Positions 55,858 to 63,482 of a stretch of DNA of 64,000 bases are shown here, one piece after another. Position numbers and translations under genes: made by a program. The stretch's first letter is position 1, and every line of letters begins with the position of its first letter. Below the pieces are notes generated by a model. That model was not told the origin of the DNA and did no database searches. It saw only the letters and a program-made list of their open reading frames with translations. Source of the DNA: Chloroflexota bacterium (GTDB lineage: Bacteria > Chloroflexota > Anaerolineae > Anaerolineales > UBA11579); the NCBI GenBank assembly GCA_018662365.1, contig JABJGH010000022.1, positions 101,499-165,498 on the forward strand, given 5' to 3'.

Positions 55858-58665
55858 TTACGAATTATTTCTTTGTTTCAATTCCAATAAAATATTTTCC
55901 TGATTTATGGGGAGTTGATTGATCCTCACACCCACTGCGTTGTAGATAGCATTTGTAATTGCGGGTGTAGTCGGAATACTTATAATCTCTCCGATACCTT
56001 TTGCTCCATAGGGTCCTTCTACAGTTGGATCTTCAACAATTATTGGAATAATTTCTGGTGTATAGGTTATCGAAGGGATTCGATATCGTGCAAGCCGGTC
56101 AGTAAATATATACCCGTCTTCCATAATGAATTCTTCGGTTAGTGCATTTCCAATCGCCATCATTACGCCACCTTCAATTTGTCCCAACAATCCTAATGGG
56201 TTCAATGCTTTTCCAACATCAGTTGCAGCGATAATTCTAAGTATTTTTACTTCACCAGTTTCCGTATTGACGGCAACCTCAGCGGCTTGGGCAGCAAATG
56301 AAAATGCGAAATGCATATTTCCGCCCTCTCCCAATGGCATAGTTTTCGGTGCCCAATATTCATATAAGGTTATGGGTTCTCTGCCTTCTTGTTTCATTAT
56401 TTTGGCTACTTCACCAAGTTCAATTTTTTGTTCCCCAACTTGGGCAAGACCTTCGATAAATAATATTTCGCTTGGGGGAATATTGAATTTTTCAGCAAGA
56501 GTGGTTGAGAGAGCTTCCCGCAACGTTTGTGCTGCTAGCCTAGCGGCATTTCCTGTGACGTAAGTTTGACGGGATGCGGTAGTGGGTCCCCCATCTGGGG
56601 TCAGATCTGTGTCCATTACTAGTACATTTACTTTCTCAACTGACACTTTGAATTCTTCAGCTACGATCATTTGAAGTATGGTGACTAATCCTTGGCCCAG
56701 TTCTGCCGAAGAAGTACGTACTTCCAAATGTCCGTCAGTGTAAAGCTCCACTTCGGCACCCGCTTTATCTGGTGCGCCACCACCCAAACCAGTATTTTTA
56801 TATGCTACAGCTAATCCCCAAGATTTCTTTATATGCGGGGATCCTTCGATTTCCTTAGAGATAAAAGGATCTCCATCAGAAAGTTTTTGCATTTCTTCAA
56901 ATGTCAGGTCAATGCATTCCATCAACCCTACACTGTCATTCAATAATTGACTTGTATTTGTTGTGCTACCCACCTTTAATGCATTTATTCTTCTAATTTC
57001 TACTGGGTCTAATTTTAAAGTTTCGGCTAATTTGTCCATCATGGTTTCAACTGCGAAGGCGGATTGGGTTACTCCAAAGCCTCTAAAAGCGCCAGATGGC
57101 GGATTATTTGTGTACATAGCATAACAATCTGCCTGCACATTGGGTATTTCATATGGACCAGATGAATGGGTTGTTGCCCGGGTCATCACTTTTTCACCCA
57201 ATGAGGCATATGCCCCAGTATCACCATACAATTCAGTTTTGACAGCGGTAAGGGTTCCATCGTTTTTTGCGCCCATTTTTACTTTAATCTGAGTTGCATG
57301 CCTTTTGGGGTGGGCGATCAAACTTTCGTGACGGTCATACAGCAACTTTACTGGCTTATTTGTTTCATTTGCTAGAAGCGCCGCATGAATTTGTCCGGCA
57401 ATATCCTCTTTGCCACCAAAACCACCTCCCATTAACTGGCCGATAACTCGAACACGTTTTTCATCCCAGCCAAGAGCCAAAGCTACCTGATATCGATCTG
57501 CATATGGAATTTGAGATCCAACATAAATCTCCATCCGGTCGTCTTCAGTTGGTTTTGCAATCGTACATTCGGGTTCCAAAAATGCGTGATCCGTGGTGGC
57601 AGTGAAAAAAGTATCTTCTAATATAAGATCTGCTTCTTCAAATCCATCTTCCATCTCGCCTTTTCGCACTTTGATATGCTTCAAAAGGTTTCCATATTCA
57701 TGAAGATCAACTGCGTCATCCTGATTTGCTTGAACCGGATCTGTAATAGGATCTAGAATTTTATATTCGGCATCAATCAGATCAAGTGCCATGCGTGCAA
57801 TTTCTTCGGTTCTTGCAGCAACAATTGCTACGGAGTCTCCGACGTATCGCACTTTTCCCCCAATATCTATCATTGAAGGCCAATCGTGGATCACTAATCC
57901 ATGTGTAGCTTGACCAGGTACATCCTTTGCAGTGAGTACAGCTTCAACACCTTCAAGATTTTTGGCTTTTTCGATATCGAGGGATATTAATGTGCCGTGT
58001 GGAATATGGGTCCGTTTCACTGCCGCATATAGCATCCCATCAAATTTTAGATCATCTGTGTAAATTGCTTTTCCATTTACTTTTTCAATTGAGTCAGGTC
58101 GGACATGTAGGTTTCCGATTATTTCTAAAGGTTTAACGGAAGTAGGTACCTGGGGTAATGGCAGTGGTTCGCCTGTTCTCATGGTATGAGCTGCAGCCAT
58201 TACCGCTCTTTCTATTGTTGGATACCCCGCGCAACGACATAAAGTATCCTTAAAGTCATATCGAATATCTTTTATGGTTGGGTTAGGATTTTTTTGCAGT
58301 AAAGCATATGCTGTTAATATTTGACCAGGGATACAAAACCCACATTGCACTGCCCCATATTGAACAAAAGCTTCCTGAATTGGATGTAATTTTGGATCTG
58401 TCCCATTATTGGAGGACTCGCCAATTCCTTCAATTGTTAAAATCTCTTTTCCCTGTGCTCTAACCGCTGGATATGCACAGGATAATATCGGTTCTCCATC
58501 CACCAGCACAGTACAAATTCCACATTCATTTTCACTACAACCAATTTTAGTTCCGGTTAGGTCTAGGGATTCCCGTAATAAGTCTGCTAGGGATTGGCCA
58601 GGTTTTACGTCAACAGAAATAGTTTCTTTATTTATATTTAGTTTGATCAAATCATCTTTAATCAT
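55858..58665 (-). CDS. Xanthine-dehydrogenase-type molybdenum hydroxylase, fused 2Fe-2S and molybdopterin subunits
   Basis: The first 160 residues are the two-cluster Fe-S subunit (GCSENECGICTVLVDG and CGFCIPGQ with LCRCAGYPT). The remainder is the molybdopterin subunit with GGGFGGKED near the dioxothiomolybdenum site, GAFRGFGVTQ, and a catalytic Glu expected in GAKGIGEI near the end. Together with the FAD subunit upstream it forms an oxidase/dehydrogenase that hydroxylates N-heterocycles. Xanthine or hypoxanthine is the likely substrate given the purine genes around. I use the ATG at 58665, overlapping the FAD gene by eight bases. Confidence 0.9.
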   Translation of the reverse strand: MIKDDLIKLNINKETISVDVKPGQSLADLLRESLDLTGTKIGCSENECGICTVLVDGEPILSCAYPAVRAQGKEILTIEGIGESSNNGTDPKLHPIQEAFVQYGAVQCGFCIPGQILTAYALLQKNPNPTIKDIRYDFKDTLCRCAGYPTIERAVMAAAHTMRTGEPLPLPQVPTSVKPLEIIGNLHVRPDSIEKVNGKAIYTDDLKFDGMLYAAVKRTHIPHGTLISLDIEKAKNLEGVEAVLTAKDVPGQATHGLVIHDWPSMIDIGGKVRYVGDSVAIVAARTEEIARMALDLIDAEYKILDPITDPVQANQDDAVDLHEYGNLLKHIKVRKGEMEDGFEEADLILEDTFFTATTDHAFLEPECTIAKPTEDDRMEIYVGSQIPYADRYQVALALGWDEKRVRVIGQLMGGGFGGKEDIAGQIHAALLANETNKPVKLLYDRHESLIAHPKRHATQIKVKMGAKNDGTLTAVKTELYGDTGAYASLGEKVMTRATTHSSGPYEIPNVQADCYAMYTNNPPSGAFRGFGVTQSAFAVETMMDKLAETLKLDPVEIRRINALKVGSTTNTSQLLNDSVGLMECIDLTFEEMQKLSDGDPFISKEIEGSPHIKKSWGLAVAYKNTGLGGGAPDKAGAEVELYTDGHLEVRTSSAELGQGLVTILQMIVAEEFKVSVEKVNVLVMDTDLTPDGGPTTASRQTYVTGNAARLAAQTLREALSTTLAEKFNIPPSEILFIEGLAQVGEQKIELGEVAKIMKQEGREPITLYEYWAPKTMPLGEGGNMHFAFSFAAQAAEVAVNTETGEVKILRIIAATDVGKALNPLGLLGQIEGGVMMAIGNALTEEFIMEDGYIFTDRLARYRIPSITYTPEIIPIIVEDPTVEGPYGAKGIGEIISIPTTPAITNAIYNAVGVRINQLPINQENILLELKQRNNS

Positions 58666-59551
58666 TGAATTCTCCTTCAGCACCAGACCTTTCCCACGCT
58701 GCAAGGAGTGTGTTTTTTAATAATACAGCTGCCATTTCTTTACGATATTCTTCTGAAGCCCGGTGGCGACTGGTTCGGAAATTTGCTTCTTCCTGGAGGA
58801 CAATATTTGCTTCAGTAATTGCTTCAGTCGAAGGTTGTTTCCCTCTTAATGAATTTTCAACTTCAATGAGACGTCTAGGTACAGGACCAGAAGGTCCAAT
58901 CGAAATTCTAATATCCTTAACAATATTTCCTTCACGTTCAAGCCAAAGACCACAATTTAAAATTGCAATTGCTACTCCTTGAGGCCTCATAATTCTCTTA
59001 AAGCTCGAACCTGCATTTTCTATCTTTTTTGATAAATAAAAACCTACTAAAAGCTCTTTTTTGGGATCCAGAGTTGATTTGCCTGGACCCCTAAAAATTT
59101 CTTTTAGTGGCGTCATTCGTCGCCCCTCTAAAGTTGCAATTTCTGCTTTAGCATCCATGGCCATTAAGGCGATGGTTCCATCCGCAGCAGGCAAGGCATG
59201 GGCAACATTTCCACCAAGTGTGGCCACATTGCGAACCTGTGGTCCGCCGATCAGTCCGCTTGCCTCAGCTAATGCCTGAGAATGGCTAATCACATCGGGC
59301 GAATTGGTGATCATACGATGAGGAACCGAAGCACCAATAAATAATTTCTGATCTCTATATTCCAATACATTCAATTCAGGAATATTTGTGATATCCACTA
59401 ATGTGTCTACAGGGGAATGACGACCTTGTTGAAGGTCTAAAATTAAGTCGGTTCCCCCTGCAAGAACTTTTGCTATACCTTTTGAGTTTCCAAGCGTTTG
59501 TAAAGCGTCTTCAATGCTGGTCGAATAATGGAAAATATTACATATACTCAT
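58658..59551 (-). CDS. FAD-binding subunit of xanthine-dehydrogenase-type enzyme
   Basis: A 297-residue CoxM/XdhB-like protein. AGGTDLILDLQQGR near residue 33 and TLGGNVAHALPAADGTIALMAM near 113 hold the FAD pyrophosphate, and the CO_deh_flav_C domain follows. It passes electrons from the Fe-S subunit to NAD or another acceptor. It is the first gene of the operon, preceded by a promoter and a structured leader. Confidence 0.92.
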   Translation of the reverse strand: MSICNIFHYSTSIEDALQTLGNSKGIAKVLAGGTDLILDLQQGRHSPVDTLVDITNIPELNVLEYRDQKLFIGASVPHRMITNSPDVISHSQALAEASGLIGGPQVRNVATLGGNVAHALPAADGTIALMAMDAKAEIATLEGRRMTPLKEIFRGPGKSTLDPKKELLVGFYLSKKIENAGSSFKRIMRPQGVAIAILNCGLWLEREGNIVKDIRISIGPSGPVPRRLIEVENSLRGKQPSTEAITEANIVLQEEANFRTSRHRASEEYRKEMAAVLLKNTLLAAWERSGAEGEFND

Positions 59552-59643
59552 GAATCTTCCGAGGGATATGCGGTACTTTTCGAAGGAATTTAATCCTGCG
59601 CCGTCGCAAACTCAGTTTTGCCTGCTCCGACCGTCGATCCATT
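59552..59643 (-). promoter_or_regulatory. Structured 5' leader of the molybdenum hydroxylase operon
   Basis: The leader is much richer in GC than its surroundings and folds on paper: GGAT (59637-59640) with ATCC (59564-59567), CGGT (59630-59633) with ACCG (59571-59574), and an inner hairpin GCAAA/TTTGC (59606-59621). The repeated words GGAGCAGGCA and GGCGCAGGAT flank that hairpin. This looks like a riboswitch or attenuator, but I cannot match it to a named class. Confidence 0.5.
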
Positions 59644-59649
59644 TCAACT

Positions 59650-59678
59650 ATTGTAGCATAAAAATTTCATTGTGAAAA
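59650..59678 (-). promoter_or_regulatory. Promoter of the molybdenum hydroxylase operon
   Basis: On the minus strand TTTTCA (59673-59678), 17 bases, then an extended -10 TGCTACAAT with hexamer at 59650-59655. Transcription should start near 59643. Confidence 0.65.
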
Positions 59679-59743
59679 TTAATGCAACATAAATATGGTT
59701 ACTATAATTTCGTTCTTCACAAATTAAACAAATAATATCAATT

Positions 59744-59772
59744 AAATAAAAAATCTGTCAAAAACAGATTTT
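59744..59772 (-). terminator. Terminator downstream of the tRNA 3'-end remnant
   Basis: Stem AAAATCTG/CAGATTTT with a seven-base loop and a TTTTATTT tract on the minus strand. It lies 24 bases beyond the tRNA-like 3' end, as expected for the original tRNA locus. Confidence 0.75.
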
Positions 59773-59795
59773 CATTAATGAAGAAGTTTGATAAG

Positions 59796-59825
59796 TGATC
59801 CGCCAGGGAATCGAACCCTGAACCT
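59796..59825 (-). pseudogene. Isolated tRNA 3' end (T-arm and acceptor strand)
   Basis: A perfect T-arm CAGGG-TTCGATT-CCCTG is followed by seven bases GCGGATC and a discriminator A, but no matching 5' acceptor strand or D-arm lies upstream. It keeps its own terminator. This is the pattern left when an element integrates into a tRNA gene and the full tRNA is rebuilt at its other end. Confidence 0.6.
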
Positions 59826-59841
59826 ACTGTTCAAGGAATAA

Positions 59842-59936
59842 GCTGTCCATGACATATCATTACGTCTTTTATGTCCATACAGTCTGTTATGTCTAAATTT
59901 CTAGTCTATTATGTCCATTATTTCCACTATGTCCAT
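59842..59936. repeat. Repeated TATGTCCAT words next to the tRNA remnant
   Basis: GTCCAT or TATGTCYA words recur at 59843, 59869, 59887, 59909 and 59927, about 18-22 bases apart, with GTCT often preceding them. Just beyond, TGCACCG occurs twice 11 bases apart (59943, 59954). Possible recombinase binding sites. Confidence 0.55.
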
Positions 59937-60210
59937 GCTATTTGCACCGAAAATGCACCGGAAAGGTGATTTGATTTGTTTACCTCAGATGATTGATACA
60001 TTTCATTCTTGAAAAAGGTAATTTTCCCCTTTACTAGTGTTTCGCAGAATTAACCAAGTGGGTATACAGCTATTTAAATTCATTTTTGGACTCAGTGAAG
60101 TGGTCTGCACGGGATGGGGCAAAAATTTAACGGCAAGTTATCGGAAATTTAACGTTATAAATGATAAATTGCACTTTTGACGTATAATTTCATGTCCAAA
60201 TCCAATTAGA
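59937..60210. other. Intergenic remainder of the attachment region
   Basis: No reading frame of note. It carries the TGCACCG pair, one copy of the 38-base imperfect repeat, and three short ATTTAACG/AAATTTAACG words. Confidence 0.5.
60095..60132 (+). repeat. 38-base imperfect direct repeat, copy 1
   Basis: Matches 62896-62933 at 29 of 38 positions, ending in GATGGGG-xx-AAA-x-TTTAACG. The two copies bracket the thioredoxin to CDF gene block. Confidence 0.65.
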
Positions 60211-60237
60211 AGAAAACCCAGCTTTGGCAGCTGGGGC
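60211..60237 (-). terminator. Terminator after the thioredoxin-DUF2892 gene
   Basis: Stem CCCAGCT/AGCTGGG with a five-base loop, followed on the minus strand by TTTTCTTCT, 15 bases after the stop codon. Confidence 0.75.
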
Positions 60238-60251
60238 TATTTGTTTTATTT

Positions 60252-60755
60252 TTATAAATACTTGCGAATCTTTTTTGTTATCGCCGTCCAAATGGGGCAG
60301 CGATCATATATACCCAAAAAAGCAACTATCCCGCCTACGAACAATAAAACCCAGTTTTCTGTACTTATCCCAACGCCACCAAGTAAAAGGCTGCTACTGA
60401 TTCGAAGCAGACGGTCAAATGTGGTGAATGATGTTTGGATTCGTTCACCCTTTATTAAAGAATTAACCATTGACTCATAAGAGGCTTTGTTTTTTACACC
60501 AGTTTCTTTTGCTACTAAATTGCCATCTCGAAAGGCAAGAATTGTTGGGATGCCTAGAATTTTATAATGCTGGATGATCTCAGGTGAGCTATCTGCATCA
60601 ATGGGTATGAAATCAATCCTTTCAAAATATTCTTTTGCCAAATTCTCCAAGATGGGTTTGGTTAATTTACACGGGACACACCAGGGTGCCCAAATATCTA
60701 CAACTAAAGGCTTCTCTGATTGAGCAAGGATGTTTTGAAATTCTGATAGCTTCAT
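60252..60755 (-). CDS. Thioredoxin domain fused to DUF2892-type membrane domain
   Basis: The first 105 residues are a thioredoxin fold with active site WCVPC (Cys26, Cys29) and the cis-proline loop GIPTILAF. The last 60 residues form two membrane helices with the DUF2892 pattern: RLLRISSSLLL, then a second helix ending in YDRCP. DUF2892 domains occur in YgaP-like rhodanese proteins linked to sulfur and redox homeostasis. The fusion would place a cytoplasmic thioredoxin at the membrane. It follows a free-standing DUF2892 gene by 53 bp. Confidence 0.85.
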   Translation of the reverse strand: MKLSEFQNILAQSEKPLVVDIWAPWCVPCKLTKPILENLAKEYFERIDFIPIDADSSPEIIQHYKILGIPTILAFRDGNLVAKETGVKNKASYESMVNSLIKGERIQTSFTTFDRLLRISSSLLLGGVGISTENWVLLFVGGIVAFLGIYDRCPIWTAITKKIRKYL

Positions 60756-60808
60756 GGGAAGGATAAGAGCGGCTGTGAGAACATCCGCTCTTTATTATCT
60801 TGGTATAT

Positions 60809-61009
60809 TTATGATTTGAATGTGCTTAGCTTGAATGGAACGTAGAGGGGGCAGAATGCGACTAGTGAAGTGAGCAAGAATACCCCGCCAAGTACTAAAA
60901 GCACAACTCCTAGTGTGCCTGTTACTAGGCCACCAAAATACAAGTATGCAAATACAGCAGCGATAACGACCCGAATAATGCGATCAATATTGGACATGTT
61001 GCGTTTCAT
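60809..61009 (-). CDS. DUF2892 small membrane protein
   Basis: Sixty-six residues with two hydrophobic helices and the DUF2892 marks: NIDRIIRVVIA at the start and FCPLYVPFKLS at the end. The Cys-Pro after the second helix is the conserved feature. AAGGAGATC precedes the ATG. It lies between the Crp-family regulator and the thioredoxin fusion; a CRP-type operator is placed to activate it. Confidence 0.85.
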   Translation of the reverse strand: MKRNMSNIDRIIRVVIAAVFAYLYFGGLVTGTLGVVLLVLGGVFLLTSLVAFCPLYVPFKLSTFKS

Positions 61010-61040
61010 TTGTGATCTCCTTTAGAGTTTTGATGTTTGT

Positions 61041-61082
61041 ATTGTAGGAGATATTGGAAGAAATGTCTGTGACTAAGTCACA
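61041..61082 (-). promoter_or_regulatory. CRP-type operator and -10 box before the DUF2892 gene
   Basis: The 15-base palindrome TGTGACTAAGTCACA (61068-61082) overlaps the stop codon of the regulator gene. A -10 hexamer TACAAT lies at 61041-61046 on the minus strand, putting the predicted start near 61034 and the operator centre near -41, the standard place for class II activation. Confidence 0.7.
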
Positions 61083-61752
61083 AAACAGACCGAGATTCTA
61101 ACCCTTCTCTATTAATTATATTTATCTTTCCACGGCTCATTTCTATTAAACCTTCTTGCTTGAATTCCTCTAGTATTCGGCTGATAACCTCACGAGAACT
61201 TCCCAGCTCCGCAGCAATTTCCTGGTGTGTAACTTGAATTACGTTTTGGACTGTAGACTGGTTAACTAACCAAGCTGCGATACGTTCATCCATACGCTGA
61301 AAAAGAATTTCATCAATAACCGTCATCACAATAGATAATCTGTCAGATAGGAGATCAAAGACAAACTCCCGCCAAAGATCATATCTCTTTACCCAATCTC
61401 GAAAAATATCGCCGGAGATCATCACCGCTTCAATATCTTCCTCTGCTGTAGCAATTGCCGGAAAAGATTTTTGACTGAGAATAGCATTGACGGTCAAGAT
61501 GCAGGATTCACCTAAACCAAAACGGTATAAAGTTATCTCACGTCCTGTGTGACCAATTTTATAAACACGAACTACCCCTGAAATCACCAAAGCAATTGAA
61601 TCAGGATAATCACCTTCAACATAAACATCTTTGCCTGCAGGGATGGATGTCATGAAAACGGAATCTCTAAACTCACTAATCAATTGATTGTCGGCGTGCT
61701 TTAAGAAGGGAAGAGAATTTGTGATCTTAGAGAATTGTTCGGGGGTTATCAT
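61078..61752 (-). CDS. Crp/Fnr-family transcriptional regulator
   Basis: A 224-residue regulator with a cyclic-nucleotide-like beta barrel (about 15-115), a dimer helix (about 125-155) and a helix-turn-helix with recognition helix SREVISR at 186-192. The Arg-Glu-x3-Arg spacing equals that of CRP, which reads TGTGA, and such a site lies at its own 3' end. Only one cysteine (Cys84) is present, so it is not an Fe-S FNR. The effector is unknown. It probably activates the DUF2892 and thioredoxin genes. Confidence 0.9.
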   Translation of the reverse strand: MITPEQFSKITNSLPFLKHADNQLISEFRDSVFMTSIPAGKDVYVEGDYPDSIALVISGVVRVYKIGHTGREITLYRFGLGESCILTVNAILSQKSFPAIATAEEDIEAVMISGDIFRDWVKRYDLWREFVFDLLSDRLSIVMTVIDEILFQRMDERIAAWLVNQSTVQNVIQVTHQEIAAELGSSREVISRILEEFKQEGLIEMSRGKINIINREGLESRSVL

Positions 61753-61804
61753 TTGATGTCCTTTTCAAAATTCTTGAATTTTCATCGAACATTAGTATTT
61801 GATT

Positions 61805-62707
61805 TTACCCTTCAGGATGGTAATGGACATGAACCGTTCGCACAAAGCTGATATTGGCTTTAATTGTTTCTTCAACCTTAGTTGAAATTTTATCACCTTC
61901 AAAAACAGAAAGGTTGCCATCAATGCAAATAGTAATATTTATCATTAAATAGGGGCCAAATCGGTGAGCGTGGATTTCCTCAATGTGTTGAATTTCAGAC
62001 AGTGGTGTCAGCAAGCTCATGATCTGCTCACTTAAAACTTTCCCCGGTACTGTATCCATCAAATCAGATGTTGACTCGCGCAAAATCACGATCCCAGTTC
62101 TGAGAATGACAATTGCTACCAATGCTCCCGCAAGAGGATCAACCCAGTATAGCCCCAGTCTTCCCAAGAAGATGCCGATAACAGCCGCCAGCGCAGAAAA
62201 AATATCATTGCGGTGGTCATATGCTAGTGCAGTAATCGATGGGTTGTTAGTTTCTTTGCCCGCAGATTGTGTATAAAGGGTGAGGGCAATTTTGAGAACA
62301 ACCGTCCCTAACGCGACGAACAGGGCAGTTTCTGTTCCACCAGAGAAGGAACCCACTCCGGAGAATAGATCATAAATCGTATCTACGGAATTCCAGAATA
62401 TGGCAACTGCGGTGGTGATGACAAACGAACCGACAAGCAAGGCACCAATACTTTCAAATTGGGAATGACCGTAAGGATGCTCATCATCAGCAGGCTTGTT
62501 AGCCATTTTTACAAAAATGCTGACGACAACATAATAAGCTACATCGGATGTGGAATTGATTCCATCAGCAAGTAAAGCAGGGCTATGACCTAGTACACCT
62601 ACGCTGGTTTTAATAGCCGCCAATAATATATTAGCAAGCAGCCCAACAAGAACGGCGGCGAATCCTTTTTTCGCTCTTGTATCAGTTGTATTGGTTTGAA
62701 CTGTCAT
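61805..62707 (-). CDS. Cation diffusion facilitator exporter, probably manganese type
   Basis: A 300-residue CDF protein from the ATG at 62707, which has AAGGAGG in front; the longer frame start at 62740 is upstream of this and next to the terminator stem. Six membrane helices precede a cytoplasmic metal-binding domain. The metal site reads N51-S-T-S-D55 in helix 2 and D163-H-R-N-D167 in helix 5; the NxxxD/DxxxD combination is known from manganese exporters such as MntE rather than from zinc exporters (which use HxxxD). A riboswitch-like leader precedes it. Confidence 0.9.
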   Translation of the reverse strand: MTVQTNTTDTRAKKGFAAVLVGLLANILLAAIKTSVGVLGHSPALLADGINSTSDVAYYVVVSIFVKMANKPADDEHPYGHSQFESIGALLVGSFVITTAVAIFWNSVDTIYDLFSGVGSFSGGTETALFVALGTVVLKIALTLYTQSAGKETNNPSITALAYDHRNDIFSALAAVIGIFLGRLGLYWVDPLAGALVAIVILRTGIVILRESTSDLMDTVPGKVLSEQIMSLLTPLSEIQHIEEIHAHRFGPYLMINITICIDGNLSVFEGDKISTKVEETIKANISFVRTVHVHYHPEG

Positions 62708-62726
62708 TTGCCTCCTTTCAGAGATA

Positions 62727-62754
62727 TTAAAAAAGATCAACTATATGTTGATCT
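62727..62754 (-). terminator. Terminator in the leader of the CDF gene
   Basis: A perfect eight-base-pair stem AGATCAAC/GTTGATCT with a five-base loop and a run of six thymines, located before the coding start. It is therefore a conditional terminator of the leader. Confidence 0.9.
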
Positions 62755-62846
62755 CGCAAATTCGCTTTGAGCGCTCAAGGTTGCGGGAAAATATTCCGGA
62801 ATGTCGTCAACCCTGTCTGGTATTCAGACTGCTACTCCTCAACTTC
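62747..62846 (-). promoter_or_regulatory. Candidate yybP-ykoY-like (manganese) riboswitch
   Basis: The leader starts with GTTGAGGAGTAGC (62831-62843), close to the GGGGAGUAGC box of yybP-ykoY RNAs, followed by hairpins GTCTG/CAGAC and GGTTG/CAACC. The first GUUGA can pair with UCAAC (62747-62751), which is part of the terminator's first strand, so P1 formation would block termination. Class assignment is tentative. Confidence 0.55.
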
Positions 62847-62851
62847 CTTGG

Positions 62852-62880
62852 ATTATAATCGGAGGTTTTTTTGAGGTCAA
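62852..62880 (-). promoter_or_regulatory. Promoter of the CDF leader
   Basis: TTGACC (62875-62880), 17 bases, TATAAT (62852-62857) on the minus strand. Predicted start near 62845, at the edge of the riboswitch-like fold. Confidence 0.85.
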
Positions 62881-62895
62881 GAAATCTCGCTGGCT

Positions 62896-62933
62896 GTCAA
62901 GCGATCTGTAAGAGATGGGGTGAAAGTTTAACG
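62896..62933 (+). repeat. 38-base imperfect direct repeat, copy 2
   Basis: 29 of 38 bases equal to 60095-60132, same orientation. It lies directly beside a second tRNA-T-arm-like sequence. Confidence 0.65.
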
Positions 62934-62951
62934 TAATGGTGCTGAAGTAAT

Positions 62952-62975
62952 TGCCGATCAGGGACTCGAACCCGC
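62952..62975 (-). pseudogene. Second tRNA T-arm-like remnant
   Basis: On the minus strand GGGTTCGAGTCCCTGATCGGCA resembles a tRNA 3' end. The T-stem pairs only at its three inner positions and no 5' part is present, so it is a remnant or a chance match. Confidence 0.4.
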
Positions 62976-62981
62976 AGCCTA

Positions 62982-63380
62982 TCAATTAAGATTCACAGCC
63001 CTCAAATTTCTAGGTTTCAACATTTTTCTTACAATCGATACCATTTCATGAAAATCAAGATTTGTGGGTAGAGTTCCACTTTTGAATGTTTTAACTGGAA
63101 TTGTTATATCTTCCAAATTTATTCCAGGGATTTCAAAAAGTCTCCAATTGATAAAGCAAACAACTAAATCATGAAATTTTGAATTTTCTCTTTCAGCATG
63201 TGAGAGAATAAGAGTTTGTGGTCCTATTATAGCAATTGCAAGTCTGCCAACTCCCTTTTGTCCTAACGTAGGTCTTTCCTCTTTGTTTTCATCTTTATAT
63301 GGAGGTTTAATTAAACTCTCGGAATCTTTGCTTTCAGTTCAAATAACTAACCAACGATCTAAAAAATCCTCTATTGTCAT
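62982..63380 (-). pseudogene. Broken GHKL (HSP90-like) ATPase fragment
   Basis: One frame on the minus strand reads MTIEDFLDRWLVI, an in-frame TGA at 63339-63341, then TESKDSESLIK and PTLGQKGVGRLAIAIIGPQ, ending at the stop 62982-62984. GxKGxGRLAI is the ATP-lid motif of HSP90/GHKL-type ATPases, and the segment before the stop fits the usual DRWLxIGT with Gly replaced by a stop. The N-terminal part is missing where transposase debris begins. Confidence 0.7.
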
Positions 63381-63482
63381 GCCCCGTAAGGTTTAAAAAA
63401 CTTATCCGCATTTTTTCCTCTAAAATAGGATTCCATTTAATCTTTGATCGTATCTTGAAATCCATTTTTTTGAGGAAATTAC

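Noticed and set aside
59842..59936. Short CRISPR array
   Set aside because: The repeated words are only 9-10 bases, spacing is irregular, and no cas genes are present.
59796..60180. tmRNA gene ending at the isolated T-arm
   Set aside because: The upstream 350 bases on the minus strand show no tag reading frame ending in Ala-Leu-Ala-Ala and no matching acceptor 5' strand.
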